Notes: generated from the letters alone by a model not told the origin. A stretch of DNA of 11,385 nucleotides from Chloroflexota bacterium (GCA_021847625.1 JAJZQK010000048.1:1-11385), one strand, 5' to 3'; shown: positions 1-7,805, counted from the stretch's first letter. Numbers and translations: made by a program.

Positions 1-1131
<1,131 letters not shown>

Positions 1132-1250
1132 CACCTCTTCTCAGCGGGGAGGAAACCACTCGGAATGGCGGCCGCTTCCGAAGGCGGGTGCCCCATACAC
1201 GCGTCCGCGTTTGGCGAGCGCAATAGTCCCACCTACCGGGAGGATAGACC

Positions 1251-2105
1251 TTGAAACTGGGAGCACTTGAGCTCGTCTTCGTGCCGGATGGACACTTTCG
1301 TCTGGACGGCGGCATGCTGTTCGGCGTCGTCCCGCGCGTTCTCTGGCAGAAACGGGCCAGCCCCGATACCGAGAACCGCGTTGCCCTGGAGATGAACTGT
1401 CTGTTGATCAAGGGCCCGGACGGCCACAACATCATCGTCGACACCGGCCTGGGGACGCACCTCAGCGAGAAGGAACGCGGGCAAGTCTGGGGTCTGGAAG
1501 AGGGGCCGCGGCTACTGGACGGACTGCGTGCGCTGGGGCTCGCCCCCGAGGACATCGACCTCGTCGTTAACTCGCACCTGCATCTCGATCATTCCGGTGG
1601 CAATACGACCATCCGCGACGGAAGGATCGTGCCGACCTTCCCCCGCGCCCGCTACCTCGTTCAGCGTCGGGAGTGGGAGGACGCGTGCCACGTCAACGAG
1701 CGGACCAGAGCCTCTTACTTCCCCCAGTATCTCGCGCCACTGGCCGAGGCCGGGGTGCTCGAACTGTTGGACGGGGAAACCCAACTCACGCCATACCTTC
1801 GCGTCATGCCCAGTCCCGGCCACACGGCGGGGCATCAGTCGGTGCTGATCGGGGAAGGCGACGACAAGGCGCTCTACCTGGGCGACGTAGCCCCTTTCAC
1901 CGTCCACTTCGAGCGCCTGGCCTGGATTCCGGCCATCGACGTGTTCCCGCTGACGACGCTCGAGACAAAGCGCTCGCTGGTAACGGAGGCGCTCCATAAC
2001 GATCACAGATTGATCTTCTATCACGACCCCCAGACCACGGCCGGCCGGCTATCCCACGTGGAAGACGGCAAATACCGGGTCAGCCCGCTCTCATCGCCGT
2101 CGTAG
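1251..2105 (+). CDS. Metallo-beta-lactamase-fold hydrolase, N-acyl homoserine lactonase-like
   Basis: A 284-residue protein with the complete metal-binding set of the MBL fold. HLHLDH supplies H109, H111, D113 and H114; H191 lies in SPGHTAGH, D212 in YLGD, and H258 in FYHDP. It has no signal peptide, so it should be cytoplasmic. The N-terminal layout, with a long loop before the HxHxDH motif and MNCLLIKGPDGHN at 48-60, resembles the AttM/AiiB/YtnP-type lactonase group, which opens lactone rings or hydrolyses esters; the true substrate is unknown. The TTG start at 1251 is chosen because GGGAGG (1238-1243) lies 7 bases upstream and the protein begins at the expected place. The 119-base gap after ptb suggests it may be transcribed with ptb or separately; no clear promoter is seen. 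Fold confidence is high, function confidence low. Confidence 0.85.
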   Translation: MKLGALELVFVPDGHFRLDGGMLFGVVPRVLWQKRASPDTENRVALEMNCLLIKGPDGHNIIVDTGLGTHLSEKERGQVWGLEEGPRLLDGLRALGLAPEDIDLVVNSHLHLDHSGGNTTIRDGRIVPTFPRARYLVQRREWEDACHVNERTRASYFPQYLAPLAEAGVLELLDGETQLTPYLRVMPSPGHTAGHQSVLIGEGDDKALYLGDVAPFTVHFERLAWIPAIDVFPLTTLETKRSLVTEALHNDHRLIFYHDPQTTAGRLSHVEDGKYRVSPLSSPS

Positions 2106-2157
2106 CGACGTGGGCGGATGGGGAGAGTGCTCACACGGTCGGGGAATCCGACTCACC

Positions 2158-2184
2158 GCGGAGAACGCCGAGGGCGCAGAGGAT
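2158..2184. repeat. Three tandem 9-base units, GC(G/C/A)GAG(A/G)(A/G)(C/T)
   Basis: The units are GCGGAGAAC, GCCGAGGGC and GCAGAGGAT, head to tail with period exactly 9 in the spacer behind the hydrolase gene. No gene covers them. Degenerate nine-base arrays of this GCAGAG type recur in intergenic DNA of environmental bacteria, from general recollection rather than a search. Function unknown. Confidence 0.5.
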
Positions 2185-2229
2185 AGCCTATATGATGTGA
2201 TAGGAAGGGACCACTCTCGGGCATAGAAA

Positions 2230-2259
2230 ACGGGCCAGGAGAAAACACTCCCGGCCCGT
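2230..2259 (-). terminator. Rho-independent terminator for the 2359-3058 gene pair
   Basis: ACGGGCC (2230-2236) pairs with GGCCCGT (2253-2259), and GGAG (2238-2241) with CTCC (2248-2251), around an AAAACA loop with one A/C mismatch. On the minus strand the stem is followed by TTTTC, so it can end transcription coming from the minus-strand genes whose last stop is 100 bases upstream. On the plus strand no T-run follows, so it is a poor terminator for the hydrolase gene. Confidence 0.72.
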
Positions 2260-2303
2260 GCCGGCATCGGCCAACCCACGGAACCATCCAGGTTGTGGCT
2301 TGA

Positions 2304-2321
2304 GGGTGGCGCATCCCACCC
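2304..2321. repeat. Small hairpin in the spacer behind the membrane-protein gene
   Basis: GGGTGG (2304-2309) and CCACCC (2316-2321) form a 6-bp stem with a 6-base loop. It lies between the stop of the minus-strand gene and the terminator at 2230-2259. It may stabilise the mRNA 3' end, or mean nothing. Confidence 0.3.
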
Positions 2322-2358
2322 CGAGACTCGGCCCAGTAGCGGAACTGACAGCCGCCAG

Positions 2359-2811
2359 CTAAACCCTGAAGGAAAAGGGTCGGGGACGAATGGAATTCGC
2401 TGTCCTCAGGTATTCGTCCTCGTTGCCCTCGATCATCAGCTTGTGCAGCAGCACGGCATCGCCGTTGGGGAGGGGTTCGACGGACCGCACACACAGTAGG
2501 TTCGTCAGAACCCCTCCTTCATAAACCGCTATCGGACCCTGATAGCGAGGCACGCGGTATACACGCCCGGCATGGAGGCGGCTAGGCACCTCGAGATAGC
2601 CGTGTCGGTTCAGCTCGCGCACCTCGCTAGAGGGTAGAATGTCCTGCAACATCCTCTCTGCCTTCTTCTCAGCCTCGCGCCAATCGTGCGAGGGATCGAA
2701 CTTGTCATCGATCACCCCCGCCAGGAAGCGCATCAGGACGAGATAGGCCAAGGTAACGGCCACGACGATAAGAGCGAGGCCGACCTCCGCCGGCAGCCCG
2801 GGGACACTCAC
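2359..2811 (-). CDS. Single-pass membrane protein of unknown function
   Basis: A 150-residue protein that I do not recognise. Residues 9-33 form one hydrophobic membrane helix (GLALIVVAVTLAYLVLMRF). A charged helix of about 25 residues (42-66) follows, then a compact C-terminal part with several short strands: YLEVPSRLHAGRVYRVPRY (72-90), PIAVYEGG (93-100), NLLCV (104-108) and LPNGDAVLLHKLMIEGNEDE (114-133). The only cysteine is C107. The soluble part probably faces the cytoplasm, because the residues just after the helix include positive and mixed charges and there is no export signal. The GTG start at 2811 is 4 bases past the stop of the upstream gene, and its ribosome site GGGAGG lies inside that gene's last codons, so the two are co-translated. 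The steady pattern of turns and aromatic residues suggests a conserved family rather than a random frame. Confidence 0.72.
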   Translation of the reverse strand: MSVPGLPAEVGLALIVVAVTLAYLVLMRFLAGVIDDKFDPSHDWREAEKKAERMLQDILPSSEVRELNRHGYLEVPSRLHAGRVYRVPRYQGPIAVYEGGVLTNLLCVRSVEPLPNGDAVLLHKLMIEGNEDEYLRTANSIRPRPFSFRV

Positions 2812-2815
2812 AACC

Positions 2816-3058
2816 CTAACCTCCCGCTATGCGCGGCACGACGATGATCTGCTCCGCCTTGGGATCAAAGTGGTCGATCCGCTCTGCCGTCTTGCCCGTC
2901 TCCACTTTGAAGGCGGCGGCGCCTCGTCGCAGCTGATCGTTGAAAATGCGCTCTGCCTCCGCCACCGCGGCCTCGGCCTCGGCGTCCCTCACTTCGGTCT
3001 TCTCGTCCCAGGTGACGAGCTTGTCACCTTGGGAGGTCAGAATTCGCAGCTTTGCCAT
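2816..3058 (-). CDS. 80-residue protein with C-terminal Gly-Gly, possible beta-grasp (ubiquitin/MoaD-like) fold
   Basis: No named family is recognised. The visible layout is two short strands (LRILTS 4-9 and KLVTWD 13-18), a long helix (about 22-45, very Ala/Glu rich), a strand AAFKVET (48-54), a strand around AERIDHF (58-64), then FDPKAEQIIVVP and the tail RIAGG, with glycines 79 and 80 as the last residues. The beta-beta-alpha-beta order with an exposed C-terminal GG is that of MoaD/ThiS sulphur carriers and ubiquitin-like proteins. The tail VPRIAGG recalls the PPVAGG-type end of MoaD. That link is inference: no E1-like partner is in the window. ATG at 3058 is preceded almost directly by AAGAGG. 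It is the first gene of a two-gene unit with the membrane protein downstream. Confidence 0.7.
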   Translation of the reverse strand: MAKLRILTSQGDKLVTWDEKTEVRDAEAEAAVAEAERIFNDQLRRGAAAFKVETGKTAERIDHFDPKAEQIIVVPRIAGG

Positions 3059-3080
3059 TGCCTCTTAAGCCCCCTTCCCT

Positions 3081-3086
3081 ATTCTA
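3081..3086 (-). promoter_or_regulatory. Possible -10 box for the minus-strand pair
   Basis: On the minus strand TAGAAT (3086 to 3081) matches five of six -10 consensus bases and lies 22 bases before the ATG at 3058. No good -35 box is seen at normal spacing, so this is tentative. Confidence 0.35.
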
Positions 3087-3169
3087 CCTACTCCATCCGC
3101 GAAAGGCCCTGTCGCCGAAGCGCCGGCGAGCTGCCTTCCGGTCTAGTCTTCACAACTTGATCAGAATCG

Positions 3170-3182
3170 GTGACGACGTCAC
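3170..3182. promoter_or_regulatory. Inverted repeat, possible operator in the divergent promoter region
   Basis: GTGAC (3170-3174) and GTCAC (3178-3182) are inverted copies around GAC. They lie between the divergent genes, about 85 bases before the extended -10 of the glc operon. Dyads of this kind often bind a dimeric repressor or activator, but no regulator gene is present nearby and the motif is short. Confidence 0.3.
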
Positions 3183-3262
3183 GTGCGACTCTATTCACGC
3201 GCTCATCACGTATCCAAGATAGCAAAGTGCGTGCCTCCGCTCAGCGCCGCCGGCCGCGATTG

Positions 3263-3271
3263 TGCTATAAT
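3263..3271 (+). promoter_or_regulatory. Extended -10 promoter of the glc operon
   Basis: TGCTATAAT is a perfect extended -10 element (TGn followed by TATAAT). No convincing -35 box is seen 17-18 bases upstream, as is common for extended -10 promoters. Transcription would start near 3278, giving a leader of roughly 45 bases before the TTG start at 3323. This position excludes translation starting at the earlier in-frame ATG at 3170. Confidence 0.7.
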
Positions 3272-3322
3272 CGCTGCGTTTTTGGGAATCTCCGTTTGTG
3301 TACTTGTGCAAGGACCCCAACT

Positions 3323-4696
3323 TTGATTGCCGACAAAGTCCTGCGCCAGCTCGTCGCCGTGGTTGGCGAGCGTTACGCCCTTACCGATCCGGTCGAGTTG
3401 ACGTGCTACGCCTACGACGCGACCCATTACACAAACTGCCCCGACGTCGTCCTCTTCCCCGCGGATAGGTCGCAGATCGTTTCCATCATGACTACTGCGA
3501 ATCGGGAGTGCGTCCCCGTGGTCCCGCGGGGGGCGGGCACCAGCCTCAGCGGGGGCGCGACGCCGCTCCACGGCGGGATCGTCTTGTCCACGACCAGGCT
3601 CAACCGGGTGCTCGACGTCGACACCGTGGGCCTCACCGCCACGACAGAGCCGGGCGTGATTACCGCCGAGCTGCAGCGATGGGTCGAGAGCGTCGGCCTT
3701 TTCTATCCCCCCGACCCTTCCAGCCTCAACGTGTCCACCATCGGCGGCAATGTCGTCTACGGGTCCGGCGGCCCCCGCGGCGTCAAGTACGGCACCACGA
3801 AGGACTATGTGCTCGGCCTTGAGGTCGTCCTCGCCGACGGTCGCGTGCTGAATACCGAGGGCGCCGCGGAAGCGGGCGGCTACGATCTCACCCGCCTCTT
3901 CGTCAGCTCGGAGGGGACGCTCGGCGTCATTACCAAAATCAAGGTCCGCCTTCTTCCCTTGCCCGAGGCCAGGCAGACGGCGCTCGCCGTTTTCGACAGC
4001 CTCGACGCCACGGGCGAGGCCGTGGCCGCCATCATCGCGGCCCGCATCGTCCCCACGAGCATGGAGCTTATGGACAACTTCACGATCCGTACCGTCGAGG
4101 AGTACCGTCCCGTCGGCCTGCCCCTCGACGCGGAAGGGATACTGCTGATGGAGGTGGACGGTTTCGCCTGCGAGGTGGCCGAACAGATAGAGAAAGTCGC
4201 GGCCATCGCCAAGGGCTGCGGGGCGCGGGAGGTCAAGATCGCCCGCAGCCGCGAAGAGAATGACGATCTCTGGTCAGCCCGCCGCTCGGCCTATGCCGCC
4301 CAGGCCAAGGCCCGCCCGACGGCCATCGTGGAGGACGCCACCGTCCCGCGCAGTTGCGTCCCCGCCATGCTGCGCAAGATCGGCGAGTTGGCCCGCAAGC
4401 ACCACCTCAACGTGCCCGTGCTGGCCCACGCCGGCGACGGCAACACGCACCCGGTGGTTCTCTGCGACTGGCGGGACAAGGAAGAGATGGCGCGGGCCGA
4501 TCGTTTTGCCGAGGAGCTCTTCCGGGAGACGGTGGCGATGGGCGGCACCCTCACCGGCGAGCACGGCATCGGCCTTGTGAAGAAGCCGTTCCTGGAATGC
4601 CAGCACGGGCCGGAGGGCGTGGCGGCCATGCGCCTGGTAAAGAAAGCCTTCGACCCCCACAACATCCTCAATCCGGGCAAGGTGCTGCCGGAATGA
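3323..4696 (+). CDS. glcD: FAD-linked oxidase, glycolate oxidase subunit GlcD
   Basis: A 457-residue flavoprotein of the GlcD / D-lactate dehydrogenase family, oxidising a 2-hydroxy acid (glycolate, D-lactate or similar) to the 2-keto acid. The FAD-binding PCMH domain shows PRGAGTSLSGG (68-78), YPPDPSS (128-134), PRGVKYGTTKDYVLGLEVVL (151-170) and SSEGTLGVIT (195-204). The C-terminal oxidase domain carries HAGDGNTH (369-376), TLTGEHGIG (409-417) and the end motif FDPHNILNPGK. Length fits GlcD. TTG 3323 is chosen because AAGGA at 3310-3314 lies 8 bases upstream, the family N-terminus begins here, and the promoter lies between this point and the upstream in-frame ATG. It is the first gene of a three-gene operon; its stop overlaps the next start as ATGA. 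The substrate cannot be fixed from sequence. Confidence 0.88.
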   Translation: MIADKVLRQLVAVVGERYALTDPVELTCYAYDATHYTNCPDVVLFPADRSQIVSIMTTANRECVPVVPRGAGTSLSGGATPLHGGIVLSTTRLNRVLDVDTVGLTATTEPGVITAELQRWVESVGLFYPPDPSSLNVSTIGGNVVYGSGGPRGVKYGTTKDYVLGLEVVLADGRVLNTEGAAEAGGYDLTRLFVSSEGTLGVITKIKVRLLPLPEARQTALAVFDSLDATGEAVAAIIAARIVPTSMELMDNFTIRTVEEYRPVGLPLDAEGILLMEVDGFACEVAEQIEKVAAIAKGCGAREVKIARSREENDDLWSARRSAYAAQAKARPTAIVEDATVPRSCVPAMLRKIGELARKHHLNVPVLAHAGDGNTHPVVLCDWRDKEEMARADRFAEELFRETVAMGGTLTGEHGIGLVKKPFLECQHGPEGVAAMRLVKKAFDPHNILNPGKVLPE

Positions 4697-6051
4697 GAGA
4701 CGACACGACCCGGAATCCGTCCTCCGTCGTCCCGGAAGCAGGCGGGCCCGCCGCAACAGAGGGCTCGGCCGAGGCCGAGGCTCGCCATCCGGCCCTGAAA
4801 GGGGGCGACGACGTGATGCTGATGCCGCGAACGACGGCCGAGGTGGCGGCAATCCTCGCCGCCGCCAACCAGGAACGGGTGGCCGTGTTCCCCTGCGGCT
4901 TGGGGACCAGCCTGGCGGGCGGCCTGGCGAAGACCCGCCAGGGGCTGGTGGTGTCGAGCCAGCAGTTCAATCGCCTCGTCGGCATAGACTCGGCCAACCT
5001 GGCGGCCACGGTGGAACCGGGCGTGCTACTGGCGGACCTCCAAGCGGCCGTGGAGAGGATCGGCCTCTTCTTCCCGCCCGACCCGCTTGGCGAGCAAACG
5101 GCGACGATGGGCAGCGTCATAGCCCGCAACGCCCGCGGTTTGCGCGCCCTGAAGTACGGTAGCGCCAAGGACTACATCCTCGGCCTGGAGGCGGTGCTGG
5201 CCGATGGGACGATCCTCCATACGGGCGCCAGGACGGTCAAGAACACCAGCGGCTACGACCTCACTCGCCTTCTGACCGGCTCGCGCGGCACGCTCGCCTA
5301 CATCACGCAAGCGACCATTCGCCTGCTGCCCCTGCCCGTCGCCAGGATCCTCGTCGTCGCCACCTTCGCTGACCTCGGGGCAGCGGCCGGCACGGCCCTT
5401 TCCCTGCTGGCGACGAAGGTCATTCCGGCCGCGCTGGAGTTGCTGGACAACACCGCGCTGCGGTGGTTGGCAGTGCCGAGCTTGGGCCTGACGCAGGACA
5501 CGCCGGCCGCTTTGCTCGTCGAGCTCGACGGCGGCGAAAAAGGGGTGGCGTATCAGAACGAGGTGGTGGCGAAGGTGCTGAAGGAAGGTGGGGCCGACGA
5601 GACAGGCGTGTTCGAAGAGGCAGGGGAACGATCGGCCATCTTGAGTGCCTACCGGCAAGCGCTCGCCGCTCTGCTGGGGCAGGGCGAGCCGCGTCGCGTC
5701 CATCGCCTGCGGGCGTCGCGGGCGCAGTTGCAGCCATTGCTGCTGGAAGCCAAGCGGCTGGCCGCCGGAGCGAACTTGCCGGCGGCCGTCGTCTGCCATG
5801 TGGGGATGGGCGAGGTGTGCTTGCTTCTCGACCGCAGGGAGAAAGACGCCGGCGAACCCGGGCCCGCGGCAAGGCTCATGGCCGAGCTGCGTCGTCTGTC
5901 TGCCCTCGACGGTCGGCCCGGGGGAAACGACCCGCGGGAAACCGGAGTCGCGCTGCGCCTGGAACTTATGCACCGTCTCAAGGCGGCCTTCGACCCGCGG
6001 GGCATCCTCAATCCGGACGGCGGGCCGTTCGCCAGGGAGGGGAGGTCCTGA
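4693..6051 (+). CDS. glcE: Second FAD-binding subunit, GlcD paralogue in the GlcE position
   Basis: A 452-residue protein with a PCMH-type FAD domain: CGLGTSLAGG (68-77), FFPPDP (126-131), RALKYGSAKDYILGLEAVL (151-169) and GYDLTRLLTGSRGTL (187-201). It is clearly related to the preceding GlcD. It is longer than typical GlcE (about 350) because it keeps the whole C-terminal oxidase domain. There the histidine motifs are degenerate: HAGDGNTH becomes HVGMGEVC (369-376) and GEHGIG becomes RETGVA (415-420). It should therefore bind FAD and pass electrons or help assembly rather than carry out the same chemistry; that is inference. The ATG at 4693 overlaps the glcD stop by four bases, and its stop shares a base with the next ATG (TGATG). 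A much longer in-frame extension upstream, inside glcD, is rejected because this start has the normal family N-terminus. Confidence 0.8.
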   Translation: MRDDTTRNPSSVVPEAGGPAATEGSAEAEARHPALKGGDDVMLMPRTTAEVAAILAAANQERVAVFPCGLGTSLAGGLAKTRQGLVVSSQQFNRLVGIDSANLAATVEPGVLLADLQAAVERIGLFFPPDPLGEQTATMGSVIARNARGLRALKYGSAKDYILGLEAVLADGTILHTGARTVKNTSGYDLTRLLTGSRGTLAYITQATIRLLPLPVARILVVATFADLGAAAGTALSLLATKVIPAALELLDNTALRWLAVPSLGLTQDTPAALLVELDGGEKGVAYQNEVVAKVLKEGGADETGVFEEAGERSAILSAYRQALAALLGQGEPRRVHRLRASRAQLQPLLLEAKRLAAGANLPAAVVCHVGMGEVCLLLDRREKDAGEPGPAARLMAELRRLSALDGRPGGNDPRETGVALRLELMHRLKAAFDPRGILNPDGGPFAREGRS

Positions 6052-7313
6052 TGGTGAGAGAGTCGGGGTTAGGCCGGCATTACGACGAGTCGCTGAAGTG
6101 CGTGCGTTGCGGCCTCTGCCAGGCAGTGTGCCCAGTCTTCGGCGCCGACCACCGCGAGGCCTCGGTCGCCCGCGGCAAGGTCCAGCTGGTCCGCGCCGTC
6201 CTCGAAGAGCGGCTCGACCTCTCGGCGTCCCTGCGCGATCGCATCTACCTCTGCCTGAACTGCGGCGCCTGCACGGAGAACTGTCCCAGCGGGGTGGCCG
6301 TGGCCGACATCATCGCCGCCGCCCGTGGCGCGTTGCTGGCGCGGCTGGGCCAGCCCGCCGTCGAGCGTCTCCTCCTGCGCTCTCTGCTCGCCCACCCCGA
6401 ACGGCTGGAGATGGGCGCCACGGCCCTTGCCCTGTACGAGCGCACCGGCCTGCGCTGGCTGACGCACAAACTCGGTCTCCTCAACCTCATGCCCGGGAGC
6501 TTGGCGACGAAAGAGAACTTCATCCCCGCCCAGCTGGCCAGGCAGCCCGCGCGCCGCCGCTTGCCGGCCACCACGTCGCCGGCCGCTCCCAAGCATCGCG
6601 TAGCCTACTTCCTGGGCTGCCTAACGAACGTGCTCTACCCCTCGCTGGCGGAATCGGTAGTCGAGGTGCTCGTCAGGAACGGCTGCCAGGTGGTGACGGC
6701 ACCGGACATGCTCTGCTGCGGCCTGCCCCATCGCAGCTATGGCGACGTGGCGACGGCGGCCAAGCTGGAAGCGCATAACACGGCCCGGCTCAACGCCCTC
6801 AAGGTGGAGGCCATCGTGACCGACTGCGCCACGTGCGGGTCGACGCTCAAGGGGTACGCCGACCTGGAGGCGCCGGTGTTCGACGTCAACGAGTTCCTGG
6901 CGGAGAAGGTCGCTTTGGTTGCCCCCACCTCCGAACAGCCGCTGCGCGTCACCTACCACGACTCTTGTCACCTTGGCCGCGGGCAGGGGGTCCGCGCCGC
7001 GCCCCGCCAATTGCTCCAGGCTGCCCCGGGCGTCGAACTAGTGGAGATGCCGGAAGCCGACCGCTGCTGCGGTGGCGCCGGGACCTTCTCGCTCATGCAC
7101 TACGAGCACTCGATGGCGATTCTCGACCGCAAGATGGCCAACGCCGCGGGCACGGAGGCCGAGGTGCTGGCCACCGGCTGCCCATCCTGCCGGATGCAGT
7201 TGGAACACGGCCTAACCCGCCTGGCCACGCAGCAGCCCGGGAGCCCCCGCCCCCGCGAGGTGCTGCACCCGGTCGAACTCCTCGCCCGCGCCTACCGGAT
7301 GGACGGCCGCTGA
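6051..7313 (+). CDS. glcF: Iron-sulfur subunit GlcF / (Fe-S)-binding oxidoreductase
   Basis: A 420-residue electron-transfer subunit. Two 4Fe-4S ferredoxin motifs lie at the N-terminus: C17-x2-C20-x2-C23-x3-C27 and C68-x2-C71-x2-C74-x3-C78. Two CCG domains follow, seen as LGCLTNVLY...DMLCCGLPHRSYGD and YHDSCHLGRG...ADRCCGGAGTFSL, the pattern of GlcF, LutA and heterodisulfide reductase HdrD. The protein takes electrons from the FAD subunits and passes them to quinone or another carrier at the membrane; no transmembrane helix is seen, so it is peripheral. ATG 6051 overlaps the previous stop, with GGGGAGG (6038-6044) just upstream. A Pro/Ala/Arg-rich linker at 165-180 separates the ferredoxin and CCG parts. 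It is the last gene of the operon. Confidence 0.88.
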   Translation: MVRESGLGRHYDESLKCVRCGLCQAVCPVFGADHREASVARGKVQLVRAVLEERLDLSASLRDRIYLCLNCGACTENCPSGVAVADIIAAARGALLARLGQPAVERLLLRSLLAHPERLEMGATALALYERTGLRWLTHKLGLLNLMPGSLATKENFIPAQLARQPARRRLPATTSPAAPKHRVAYFLGCLTNVLYPSLAESVVEVLVRNGCQVVTAPDMLCCGLPHRSYGDVATAAKLEAHNTARLNALKVEAIVTDCATCGSTLKGYADLEAPVFDVNEFLAEKVALVAPTSEQPLRVTYHDSCHLGRGQGVRAAPRQLLQAAPGVELVEMPEADRCCGGAGTFSLMHYEHSMAILDRKMANAAGTEAEVLATGCPSCRMQLEHGLTRLATQQPGSPRPREVLHPVELLARAYRMDGR

Positions 7314-7387
7314 TCCAAGGTGCAGATGAAAGGCGAGACCGGTCCCACAAAGGATTGCTAGCAAGCAAGCACACGCCAGTTCGTAGG

Positions 7388-7433
7388 GGCGACCTGGCGA
7401 CCAAAGGAAGTCCCGCAACGCGGGACGGTCGCC
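7388..7433. repeat. Nested inverted repeat, REP-like
   Basis: GGCGACC occurs twice (7388-7394 and 7396-7402). The second copy pairs with GGTCGCC (7427-7433), and inside this a 7-bp stem GTCCCGC / GCGGGAC (7410-7416 and 7420-7426) closes a three-base loop. The preceding GTAGGGGCGACC context is the kind of sequence seen in dispersed intergenic repeats of several bacterial phyla (from recollection). Confidence 0.6.
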
Positions 7434-7497
7434 TCTCTCGCCTGGCCGCTATCCGTGCTCTGGGGCGTAGGGTCGTCGTATGCGCCCGGCTCTTGTC

Positions 7498-7517
7498 ATC
7501 CCCGCGAAAGCGGGGAT
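7498..7517. repeat. REP-like hairpin with GAAA loop
   Basis: ATCCCCGC and GCGGGGAT form a perfect 8-bp stem capped by GAAA, a stable GNRA tetraloop. The surrounding GTCATCCCCGCG...GATCCA closely resembles the dRS3-like dispersed repeat known from Neisseria and seen widely elsewhere. Such units are usually present in many copies per genome and can be targets for mobile-element insertion. Confidence 0.65.
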
Positions 7518-7573
7518 CCATCGGGTCTCCGTAGGGTCGACAGGCCTCTCGCCCGGGGGGACGACCCTCACTC

Positions 7574-7600
7574 TGCCCTCTCCCTGGAAGGGAGAGGGCA
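7574..7600. repeat. 11-bp perfect inverted repeat, dispersed-repeat type
   Basis: TGCCCTCTCCC (7574-7584) and GGGAGAGGGCA (7590-7600) are perfect inverted copies around a TGGAA loop. With the preceding ACCCTCACTC it resembles the CCCTCACCC...CCCTCTCCC type repeat common in intergenic DNA of high-GC genomes. It could act as a transcription block for the glc operon, but there is no T-run. Confidence 0.6.
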
Positions 7601-7624
7601 CCGCCGGGCACCTGCGGAGACAGT

Positions 7625-7638
7625 CAGGCAGCTGCCTG
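7625..7638. repeat. 14-base perfect palindrome
   Basis: CAGGCAGCTGCCTG reads the same on both strands with no spacer. A spacer-free palindrome is a poor RNA hairpin but a good dimer-binding site on DNA. No owner is visible. Confidence 0.4.
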
Positions 7639-7676
7639 CACCGTTTTCACAGGGCGTCACTGGCTGGCGGCCGCAA

Positions 7677-7702
7677 GCTGCAAGGAATTCATGGGTTGCA
7701 GC
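7677..7702. repeat. 7-bp stem, 12-base loop hairpin
   Basis: GCTGCAA (7677-7683) and TTGCAGC (7696-7702) pair across a loop containing GAATTC. It lies about 110 bases before the transporter start and may belong to its leader. Confidence 0.35.
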
Positions 7703-7753
7703 CAAGCAAGGTAGCTGCTATCATCCGCGCAATCGTTACTCTCGCTCCCCAGT

Positions 7754-7805
7754 CCTGCCGCTTCCGAGGCCGGCAGGCATCCCTGATCCTTGTGCCGAAG
7801 GAGGG
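7754..7805 (+). promoter_or_regulatory. Structured leader that can hide the ribosome binding site of the molybdate transporter gene
   Basis: Two hairpins lie in tandem before the ATG at 7814. The first is CCTGCCG / CGGCAGG (7754-7760 and 7771-7777). The second pairs TCCTT (7787-7791) with AAGGA (7798-7802) and, past a three-base bulge, CCC (7781-7783) with GGG (7803-7805). Its 3' arm is exactly the Shine-Dalgarno AAGGAGGG, so folding would block translation. This arrangement suits a metal- or cofactor-responsive switch, but the sequence does not clearly match the molybdenum-cofactor riboswitch as I remember it. Confidence 0.45.

Noticed and set aside
1251..2105. True beta-lactamase or antibiotic-resistance gene
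   Set aside because: Only the shared metallo-hydrolase fold is present; there is no export signal and the loop layout is lactonase-like, so a resistance role is not supported.
3170..3322. Earlier ATG start for glcD at 3170
   Set aside because: The extended -10 box at 3263-3271 lies downstream of it, and the extra 51 residues do not look like GlcD. TTG 3323 has a well-spaced AAGGA.
4354..4692. In-frame extension that would make the second glc gene 565 codons
   Set aside because: It lies wholly inside glcD, encodes an Arg/Pro-rich stretch without family resemblance, and the ATG at 4693 gives the usual N-terminus and an ATGA overlap.
5026..5973. A 315-codon minus-strand open frame opposite the second glc gene
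   Set aside because: Low-complexity Gly/Arg/Gln/His composition typical of antisense frames; the plus strand encodes a clear FAD protein.
7300..7500. Possible tRNA or small RNA after glcF, suggested by CAGTTCGTAGGG
   Set aside because: The T-loop-like string has no matching acceptor stem, anticodon arm or GGTTCGA consensus; the structure is explained by repeat-type hairpins.
7396..7600. CRISPR-like repeat region
   Set aside because: The hairpins differ from one another, and no direct repeats with equal-length spacers occur.
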